Shown one piece after another: positions 17,486-23,020 of a DNA stretch of 64,000 nucleotides; position 1 is the stretch's first letter; every line of letters starts with the position of its first letter. This DNA is from Inquilinus sp. KBS0705. Lineage in GTDB: Bacteria; Bacteroidota; Bacteroidia; Sphingobacteriales; Sphingobacteriaceae. The stretch covers positions 2,046,001 through 2,110,000 of the forward strand of contig VCCI02000001.1 of assembly GCA_005938025.2 (NCBI GenBank). The letters are read 5' to 3'. A model generated the notes under the pieces. It searched no databases. It worked only from the letters and a program-made list of their open reading frames with translations, and was not told the DNA's origin. A program made the position numbers and the translations under genes.

Positions 17486-18532
17486 CTACCCCTGGCTACC
17501 CGGTGCATTGGCACTGGTGTATTTGCGCCATTTTTCTAAAACGCCTTCAAAATCGGCGGGCAGGGCGGCCTCAAAATACATGTCCTGTTTTTTTGAAGGG
17601 TGCTTAAACCCAAGCGAAGCCGCATGCAGGGCCTGGCGCGGCATAATTTCAAAACAATTATCAACAAACTGGCGGTACTTGCTAAATACTGTTCCCTTTA
17701 AAATTTTATCGCCGCCGTACATGGCATCGCTAAATAGCGGGTGGCCTATATGGCGCATGTGCGCACGTATCTGATGAGTGCGGCCTGTTTCCAGCTTGCA
17801 TTCTATCAGGGTAACATAGCCCATGCGCTCAAGCACCTTATAATGCGTTACCGCCCACTTTCCCTTCTCGGGGTCATCGTATATCGACATCACCCTCCTA
17901 TCGTTCACACTGCGGCCTATATAGCCGCTAACCGTGCCATCCTGCTCAATATCGCCCCAGGCAAGCGCAATGTACTTGCGGTTAATGGTATGGTCGTAAA
18001 ACTGGCGGGCCAGGTAATTCATGCTGCGCTCGTTTTTACTAATAAGCAGCAGGCCCGATGTATCCTTATCAATACGGTGCACCAAACCCGGCCGGCCATC
18101 GTTGCCGGGCAAGGTTGGCAATTGCTGAAAATAAAACACCAGCGCGTTAACCAGCGTACCGGTATAGTTATTATAACCGGGGTGCACCACCATACCGGCC
18201 GCTTTATTCACTATCAGCACGTCATCATCTTCGTAAACAATATCAATGGCAATATTTTCGGGGTAAACCTCGGTATCGCGCGGTGGGTGCGGCAATACTA
18301 CCGATATTACATCCTGTGGCTTAACCTTATAGCTGGCTTTAATAGGTTTATCGTTAACCAGCACATTGTTTAGTTCAATAGCGTTTTGTATGCGGTTGCG
18401 CGATGCATTCTCAATACGGTGCATCAAAAACTTATCAATGCGCAATAAGGATTGCCCCTTATCTACCACCACCCTAAGGTGCTCGTAAAGGTCCTGTTCT
18501 TCCTGGTCAAATAGGTCTATATCTTCCGGCAT
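17486..18532 (-). CDS. rluD: RluD-family 23S rRNA pseudouridine synthase
   Basis: A 348-residue enzyme converting uridines of 23S rRNA to pseudouridine. An S4 RNA-binding domain (about 28-85, LRIDKFLMHRIENASRNRIQ) precedes the RluA/RluD catalytic domain with HRIDKDTSGLLLIS (about 154-167, catalytic Asp) and ETGRTHQIRAHMRHIGHPL. Length and layout match RluD of other Bacteroidota. A TACTTTTG promoter box ends 7 nt before the ATG. Confidence 0.92.
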   Translation of the reverse strand: MPEDIDLFDQEEQDLYEHLRVVVDKGQSLLRIDKFLMHRIENASRNRIQNAIELNNVLVNDKPIKASYKVKPQDVISVVLPHPPRDTEVYPENIAIDIVYEDDDVLIVNKAAGMVVHPGYNNYTGTLVNALVFYFQQLPTLPGNDGRPGLVHRIDKDTSGLLLISKNERSMNYLARQFYDHTINRKYIALAWGDIEQDGTVSGYIGRSVNDRRVMSIYDDPEKGKWAVTHYKVLERMGYVTLIECKLETGRTHQIRAHMRHIGHPLFSDAMYGGDKILKGTVFSKYRQFVDNCFEIMPRQALHAASLGFKHPSKKQDMYFEAALPADFEGVLEKWRKYTSANAPGSQG

Positions 18533-18539
18533 ACCGGCG

Positions 18540-18547
18540 CAAAAGTA
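18540..18547 (-). promoter_or_regulatory. -7 box TACTTTTG of rluD
   Basis: Exact TAnnTTTG match on the minus strand, 7 nt upstream of the ATG at 18532, implying little or no 5' leader. Confidence 0.65.
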
Positions 18548-18584
18548 CTTGTTTTTTATTTTGCGTTGATTTTAAAAAAACTAT

Positions 18585-18592
18585 TACTTTTA
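18585..18592 (+). promoter_or_regulatory. near-consensus -7 box TACTTTTA
   Basis: One mismatch to TAnnTTTG, ending 4 nt before the ATG at 18597. A TTG at 18561-18563 lies 21 nt upstream, a possible -33 element. It is divergent from the rluD box. Confidence 0.4.
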
Positions 18593-18596
18593 TGCC

Positions 18597-19658
18597 ATGA
18601 AAAAAACCTTTACCTTCCTCACAATCATTGTTTTATCTGCCTTTGCCTTTAGGGTAAACGCGCAAAGCGGTTTCTCCGACCTTATCAAGTCGAGCCCGGC
18701 AGATGCAACCAAACTGATAAATGCTTATGGCGAACCTTTATTTAAAGGTTTTGGTGTTGGCATGAACAGTGGCTGGAACAGCACAGCTAAAGCAAAAAAA
18801 AAGCTGAAATTTGAATTGCGCATCTCAGCAAGCGGCGCCTTTGTGCCTGCATCATCAAAATCATTTGATGTTACACAGCTGGGCCTGTCAGACCACGTAG
18901 GTGTACAGCCCGGATCGCCAAACAATACGGCCACTTTTGGCGGTAAAGACGAAGCGGTAACCACCTTAAACACTTACAACGACAGCCATCAAAAAGTTGG
19001 TGAGTTTAAAATGCCTAAAGGTGTTACGCCAATTATCCCTGCACCGCAAATACAACTAACCGTTGGTGTAATAAAAAACACTGATCTTACCTTACGCGTT
19101 ATCCCCAAGGTTAAGTTGGGTGATGATATTGGCTCGGTATCGCAATTTGGCTTTGGTGTTAAGCACAACATTATGCCCGATATTTTAGGTAAAAAGGCTA
19201 AAGTTGTTCCGTTTGACCTGGCCCTTGCATTTGGTTACTCGCGCTTAAATTTAGATATCCCGTTGGATGTTAAGCCTGAAGGCAATGCACAGCCCGAAAG
19301 CTCGAGCACTAAAACTGATTTTAGTAACCAACGTATAGATGGCCACTTTAACAACTTCCAATTACAGGCCATTATTTCTAAAAAACTTACGGTGTTTACA
19401 CCATTTTTAGCTGTTGGTTATAACACTTCAAAAACCAACGTAGCTGCATTAGGTAATTACCCTGTAACTACTGATGCCATTCTTGGTCAAAAATATTACA
19501 CCACCTATACCGACCCGGTAAGCATTAAAAAAACAAGCATAAACGGCTTGCGTGCCGATCTCGGTTTTCAGTTAGAGCTTGGCTTTTTCCGTATATACGC
19601 TGCAGCAGCTGTAGCAGAATATACATCAGTTAACGCGGGTATTGGTTTTGGATTCTAA
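18597..19658 (+). CDS. outer-membrane protein, DUF6588-like
   Basis: A 353-residue exported protein with a Sec signal ending VNAQ (about residue 23). The mature part begins SGFSDLIKSSPADATKLINAYGEPLFKGFG, then consists of Gly/aromatic amphipathic strands and ends with Gly-Phe (NAGIGFGF), the typical C-terminus of an outer-membrane barrel. It resembles the Bacteroidota family annotated DUF6588. Function is unknown. Its last 17 bases overlap the next gene, which must start with TTG. Confidence 0.72.
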   Translation: MKKTFTFLTIIVLSAFAFRVNAQSGFSDLIKSSPADATKLINAYGEPLFKGFGVGMNSGWNSTAKAKKKLKFELRISASGAFVPASSKSFDVTQLGLSDHVGVQPGSPNNTATFGGKDEAVTTLNTYNDSHQKVGEFKMPKGVTPIIPAPQIQLTVGVIKNTDLTLRVIPKVKLGDDIGSVSQFGFGVKHNIMPDILGKKAKVVPFDLALAFGYSRLNLDIPLDVKPEGNAQPESSSTKTDFSNQRIDGHFNNFQLQAIISKKLTVFTPFLAVGYNTSKTNVAALGNYPVTTDAILGQKYYTTYTDPVSIKKTSINGLRADLGFQLELGFFRIYAAAAVAEYTSVNAGIGFGF

Positions 19659-20553
19659 GAAACCCCATCTGCATATAGATATCTTCAGCCCCGTACAGCA
19701 AATAACCAACAAACTATTTGCTGATAAGGGGCTGAAGTTTTTTATAAAGCGCGACGACCTGATACACCCCATTATATCGGGCAATAAATGGCGCAAGCTT
19801 AAATACACTTTACTACAGGCACAAAGTCTGGGCAAAACCCACCTAATTACTTTTGGCGGGGCATACTCTAACCATTTACTGGCTACCGCAGCCGCTGCCG
19901 CGCAGTTTGGCTTTAAAACTACCGGTATTGTGCGTGGCGAAGAGGTGCAAAACGACACCTTATTTTTATGCCGCCTGCATGGCATGCAATTGCTATTTAC
20001 CGACAGGGACAGCTACCGCGATAAACCCGCATTGTTTAAGCAGTTTTCTGCCGATGACACAAAAGCTTTTTTTATTGACGAAGGCGGATCATCGCCCGAG
20101 GGTGCCAAAGGTTGCAGCGAATTGGTAGAGGAACTGCCCCAGGTGTATGACCATATTTTTTGCGCATCGGGCACTGGTACTACCGCGGCCGGCATTATTA
20201 ACGGAATAACTGCCCAACAGCTAAGCACACATTTTAACGCTGTACCTGTATTTAAAAACGGCGAATTTATAAGGGCCGAAATAGACCGCTATTTAACCGC
20301 CCCGGCCAATTACAGCCTGCACACCCAATACCACTTTGGCGGTTATGGCAAAACCACGCCCGAATTGATCCAATTCATCAAAACCTTTGTAGCCGACACG
20401 GGCATACTGATAGAACCTATATACACCGGCAAAATGCTTTATGCCATTTACCACCTGGCCGCCAAGGGCCACTTTGCCCCCGGCAGCACCATACTGGCCA
20501 TACACAGCGGCGGTATTTGGGGGTTGTTAGGGATGAAAGAGAAGTTTCTGTAG
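19642..20553 (+). CDS. ACC deaminase / D-cysteine desulfhydrase-like PLP enzyme
   Basis: A 303-residue fold-type II PLP enzyme. The PLP Lys is in ISGNKWRKLKY (about 46-56), followed by TFGGAYSNHLLATAAAA (about 72-88) and CASGTGTTAAGII (about 174-186, phosphate-binding loop), with AIHSGGIWGLLG near the end. The family includes 1-aminocyclopropane-1-carboxylate deaminase and D-cysteine desulfhydrase; the latter is usual for bacteria without ethylene metabolism. No early ATG exists, so the start is TTG 19642 or 19648, overlapping the preceding gene. Confidence 0.82.
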   Translation: MVLDSKKPHLHIDIFSPVQQITNKLFADKGLKFFIKRDDLIHPIISGNKWRKLKYTLLQAQSLGKTHLITFGGAYSNHLLATAAAAAQFGFKTTGIVRGEEVQNDTLFLCRLHGMQLLFTDRDSYRDKPALFKQFSADDTKAFFIDEGGSSPEGAKGCSELVEELPQVYDHIFCASGTGTTAAGIINGITAQQLSTHFNAVPVFKNGEFIRAEIDRYLTAPANYSLHTQYHFGGYGKTTPELIQFIKTFVADTGILIEPIYTGKMLYAIYHLAAKGHFAPGSTILAIHSGGIWGLLGMKEKFL

Positions 20554-20601
20554 ATGTGCAGATTCAGATATGCAAATGTGCAGATTTCAGATATGCAGAT
20601 T
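20551..20601. repeat. GTGCAGAT word-repeat cluster
   Basis: Starting at the stop codon of the PLP enzyme, the run reads as near-copies of TGTGCAGATTTCAGATATGCA. GATGTGCAGAT occurs here and, as its complement ATCTGCACATC, in the cluster at 25132-25171. Confidence 0.7.
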
Positions 20602-20610
20602 GGCAACTTG

Positions 20611-20725
20611 CATATCCCATACGTCATTGCGAGGCACGAAGCAATATTCGATAGAAAAGTATATATGAGTATTAGACGATTGACACTCCGTTAGCCAACG
20701 GACCGCAATGACGTGCGGGATGTAT
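20611..20725. repeat. inverted repeat with ACGTCATTGCG arms
   Basis: Arms 20611-20631 and 20704-20725 are imperfect complements that include a perfect 11-bp core, ACGTCATTGCG / CGCAATGACGT. The spacer is about 72 nt. A further partial copy (CGCAATGACG) lies right of the IS near 22819. This is a dispersed intergenic element; I see no coding in it. Confidence 0.7.
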
Positions 20726-20737
20726 AGTTGGCGAGTC

Positions 20738-20884
20738 GACTCACCCCGAATGCGCTTCGCTGTTCGACCCTCTCTCCGCAAGCGGAACGAGGGTGAAAAG
20801 CTCTTTTTTAATCCTCGTTATATTTAACCCTCTTTGTGCGCAGCAAAGAGAGGGTCGACGAACGCAGTGATGTCGGGGTGAGTC
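20738..20884. repeat. dispersed inverted repeat, GACTCACCCCGA arms
   Basis: Outer arms 20738-20775 and 20848-20884 share GACTCACCCCGA and the CGACCCTCTC core as inverted copies. Each arm holds a smaller palindrome: ACCCTCTCTCCGC...GAGGGT (20767-20794) and ACCCTCTTTGTGC...GAGGGT (20827-20855). The right half is repeated at 22851-22910. The whole of 20554-20932 contains only such repeats and no gene. Confidence 0.75.
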
Positions 20885-20924
20885 AACGGCGCAGAGGCAT
20901 AACTGACTAACACACCCCTGCCCC

Positions 20925-20932
20925 CTCTCAAG
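20925..20932. repeat. target-site duplication of element A, left
   Basis: CTCTCAAG directly left of element A. It is identical to 21827-21834 directly right of it. Confidence 0.85.
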
Positions 20933-20964
20933 GGTAACTATATATGAGTTGGGACAAGGAAAGT

Positions 20965-21099
20965 TTAGAATATTTTATAATAGAAATGGGAAAGTAAATA
21001 AACTATAGAAGCACCAATTATAAATAATAATCCATGCTTACGCATGTCTTTTAAAGCTTGTGCTTTTTCTGCTTTACGTTCTTCTGTTTCTTCAATCAT
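20965..21099 (-). CDS. 44-residue membrane microprotein (element A passenger)
   Basis: An ATG-initiated 44-codon frame. It has a charged N-terminal half (MIEETEERKAEKAQALKDMRK) and a single hydrophobic helix (GLLFIIGASIVYLLSHFYY, about 23-41). This amphipathic-then-transmembrane composition is unlike random translation and is typical of real membrane microproteins. It points outward toward the left end of element A. I do not know a family for it. Confidence 0.5.
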   Translation of the reverse strand: MIEETEERKAEKAQALKDMRKHGLLFIIGASIVYLLSHFYYKIF

Positions 21100-21138
21100 G
21101 TTGATAAGGTTTATCGAATATACAAAAACATATAATAA

Positions 21139-21285
21139 GCCACCACATCCACAAGGTGGGTCAACTATTGTCCTGAAAAGTACGAGAAAAGTGAGTTAAA
21201 AATACACGGTACTTTTGATGAAGTGATTAAGGCTTCGTTTTTAGGGAAACCGCCTGAAAAGGCAAAGGGCAAGAAAAGTAAATAA
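21139..21285 (+). pseudogene. orphan 3' coding fragment in element A
   Basis: The frame is open from just after a stop at 21136-21138 to TAA 21283-21285 and has no usable start near its beginning. It reads WVNYCPEKYEKSELKIHGTF followed by DEVIKASFLGKPPEKAKGKKSK, a composition typical of small Bacteroidota proteins with a basic tail. It looks like the C-terminal part of a small gene whose 5' end was lost. A GTG at codon 29 is the only in-frame start candidate. Confidence 0.4.
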
Positions 21286-21316
21286 TGATTATATTTAGGC
21301 CACAAGTGACTTAAAT

Positions 21317-21796
21317 ATGAAAAAACTCATCTTTATTGCATTATTGTTAATAGTATCCATAAAATCTATTGCACAAGGTGGAAACGATAATATAAGCCAA
21401 AGAGACTCTATCGAATTAATTAAAGCATGGAATGTATTCAAAAAAGAATTATTCAGTAAGGACATCAATGCTTTAAAATTGCTTTCATCCAAGATAGTTT
21501 CCGGGAAATGTATGTTGATGCCTATCGACCCTAATTGCAACTCATTAACCTCGCCAGATAAACTGTTAGGCCTTTTTTTTAAGGAAATGTTTCCGAGCTG
21601 TCGTAGAATTATTCTTACAGACAAATATCATCTCGCCGTATACAGTTCTATAAAAGATAAAGATATGAAGATAAAATATCCGACACAGTTTCAGATTTGG
21701 TTTACAAGTAAGTCGGAGCCTGGCTATCAATTTGCATTTATATTTGAGAAGATCGCAGGAAAATTTAAGTTTTCTGGTTTAGATAGGATGCCCTAA
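21317..21796 (+). CDS. secreted protein of unknown function (element A passenger)
   Basis: A 159-residue protein with a clean Sec signal, MKKLIFIALLLIVSIKSIAQ (cleavage after AQ). The mature part is alpha/beta, with an early WNVFKKELFSKDINALKLLSS helix pair, two Cys residues (VSGKC and DPNC), and a beta-rich end (QIWFTSKSEPGYQFAFIFEKI). It might be an NTF2-like or lipocalin-like scaffold, but I do not recognise a family. It lies wholly inside element A, ending 30 bp before the right terminal repeat. Confidence 0.72.
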   Translation: MKKLIFIALLLIVSIKSIAQGGNDNISQRDSIELIKAWNVFKKELFSKDINALKLLSSKIVSGKCMLMPIDPNCNSLTSPDKLLGLFFKEMFPSCRRIILTDKYHLAVYSSIKDKDMKIKYPTQFQIWFTSKSEPGYQFAFIFEKIAGKFKFSGLDRMP

Positions 21797-21827
21797 ATCT
21801 TTGTCCCAACTGATATATAGTTTACCC

Positions 21828-21835
21828 TCTCAAGA
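21828..21835. repeat. target-site duplication of element B, left
   Basis: TCTCAAGA, identical to 22794-22801. It overlaps element A's right duplication (21827-21834) by seven bases, which shows that B inserted into A's duplicated target. Confidence 0.88.
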
Positions 21836-22793
21836 GAGTAATAGCCCATGAGTAGACAGATTTTTTTTGTATATTTATGCAAATGAATGTAAGCGAAGTA
21901 TTTACAAAGTTTTCAAGTCAGGGAACTTGTATTCAGCATTTGGAGGAACTACGATGGCAGGGAGAGCCTCAATGTCCTTATTGTAATAGTAAACAGAGCA
22001 GTCATCGAAAAGACACCTACCGCCATCAATGCAATAATTGTAATAGCAGTTATAGTGTTTCAGTAGGGACAATTTTTGAAGATACGAAGCTGCCTTTGTT
22101 TAAATGGTTCTTAGCTATCAGCCTAATGTTGAATGCTAAGAAAGGATTATCGACATTACAATTAGGCAGAGATATCGGGGTTAACCGCAAAACTGCCTGG
22201 TATCTGCAAATGCGTATAAGGAAAGCTATGCAAGAGGGTGATGATAGTGATCTTTTTAAGGGAATCGTAGAGGTAGACGAAACTTATATAGGTGGTGCCC
22301 AGCGAAATCATTCTAAGCAAAGGCGGTAGGAAAGGCGCGAAAGCGGCTTAAATTTCACTGGGATGCAGCACAAAAAAGCAGTAATCGGTTTGTTAGAGCG
22401 ATCGGGAAGAATAAAGCTGGAGGTACTTGAAAAAAACACACGGCAAGACTATAAAACCCATCATTGAGCAAACGGTAAGTAAGGAGGCTCGTTTGGTAAC
22501 TGATGGATTTGGTGGATATTCGGGCCTTGATAAACAGTATAAAGAACACCAGGTGTTGAACAAAGAAAAAGAAGAGTACGTGCGTGGTGAATATCATACA
22601 AATACCCTTGAAGGTTTTTGGACACTACTTAAGCGAGGCATTTATGGCCAATATCATAAGGTTTCAATTAAGCACCTTCAAGCCTATCTAAACGAATTTA
22701 CATTTAAATATAACCACAGAGATAATAAGTCAAATTTCAACCTGCTTCTCAACAGAAGTTTAACACCATCTGTCATATGATGGGCTATTACTC
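21836..22793 (+). mobile_element. element B: IS1595-family (ISXO2-like) insertion sequence
   Basis: A 958-bp element with terminal inverted repeats that begin GAGTAATAGCCCAT at both ends and match again at GACAGAT (about 22 of 26). It is bounded by perfect 8-bp duplications TCTCAAGA, the size typical of the IS1595 family. It carries one transposase gene, now broken. Perfect duplications together with a decayed gene suggest an insertion no longer able to move itself. Confidence 0.9.
21877..22780 (+). pseudogene. ISXO2-like transposase, disrupted by a stop and a frameshift
   Basis: The N-terminal part (21877-22329) has a zinc ribbon (CPYC...CNNC), a helix-turn-helix region and the first catalytic Asp (VEVDETYIGG). 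TAG at 22327-22329 stops it. The same frame then continues recognisably (QHKKAVIGLLERSGRIKLEVLEKNT) to about 22440. There, near a seven-A run, the frame changes by +1 into KTHGKTIKPIIEQTV...LVTDGFGGYSGL (second Asp) and TNTLEGFWTLLKRGIYG (Glu region), ending at 22780. All DDE parts survive, so the damage is recent. Confidence 0.88.
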
Positions 22794-22801
22794 TCTCAAG
22801 A
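22794..22801. repeat. target-site duplication of element B, right
   Basis: TCTCAAGA directly after the right inverted repeat. Removing both elements and one duplication each restores a continuous site, CCCTCTCAAGAAGGAAG. Confidence 0.88.
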
Positions 22802-22850
22802 AGGAAGATATCTTTCTTCGCAATGACGCCCGGTAGTATAATGGGAGTTC

Positions 22851-22910
22851 ACCCTCTTTCCGCAAAGCGGAGAGAGGGTCGACGAACGTAGTGATGTCGG
22901 GGTGAGTCAA
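22851..22910. repeat. dispersed repeat, further copy of the 20827-20887 unit
   Basis: ACCCTCTTTCCGC...GAGAGGGT followed by CGACGAACG-AGTGATGTCGG and GGTGAGTCAACGG closely matches the right half of the inverted repeat at 20738-20884. The gap from element B to the arabinofuranosidase gene (22802-23020) contains this and a CGCAATGACG half-site, and no gene. Confidence 0.75.
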
Positions 22911-23020
22911 CGGAGCGGAAACATGACAGCACCCATTGAGAAATCAAAATAAAAACAATAATTGTTAAAATTACACTTATTAATATTTTTTGTAGTTTTA
23001 GTGTGCCAATACAACCATCA

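Larger units (their letters stand above)
20933..21826. mobile_element. element A: 894-bp non-autonomous transposable element with passengers
   Basis: Terminal inverted repeats are GGTAACTATATATGAGTTGG (continuing GACAA) on the left and GGTAAACTATATATCAGTTG (continuing GGACAA) on the right, about 26 of 28 matching with one gap. Perfect 8-bp target duplications CTCTCAAG flank it. No transposase is present. Inside are a 44-residue membrane ORF (minus strand), an orphan coding fragment and a 159-residue secreted-protein gene (plus strand). The left end shares GTAA, six bases, ATGAGT, one base, G in the same register with the left end of the IS1595-type element B, so an IS1595-group transposase acting in trans is plausible. 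Confidence 0.75.

Noticed and set aside
17741-18373. 210-residue plus-strand frame antisense to rluD
   Set aside because: It is the complement of conserved RluD codons; the His-rich translation shows no domain.
21827-21835. Element A and B as one composite transposon
   Set aside because: Their terminal repeats differ and each has its own 8-bp duplication, so they are separate successive insertions.
22432-22438. Programmed -1 frameshift at the seven-A run in the IS1595 transposase
   Set aside because: The frame change needed is +1 (or -2), and a separate in-frame TAG lies upstream, so mutation is the simpler explanation.
20554-23020. Defence or toxin-antitoxin system in the accessory island
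   Set aside because: I saw no nuclease, methylase, helicase, known toxin or antitoxin domain; only transposon parts, a microprotein and a secreted protein.
23003-23020. Upstream GTG as start of the arabinofuranosidase
   Set aside because: The signal peptide begins at the ATG 18 bases later (MIRKTFL); six extra residues before it would be unusual.
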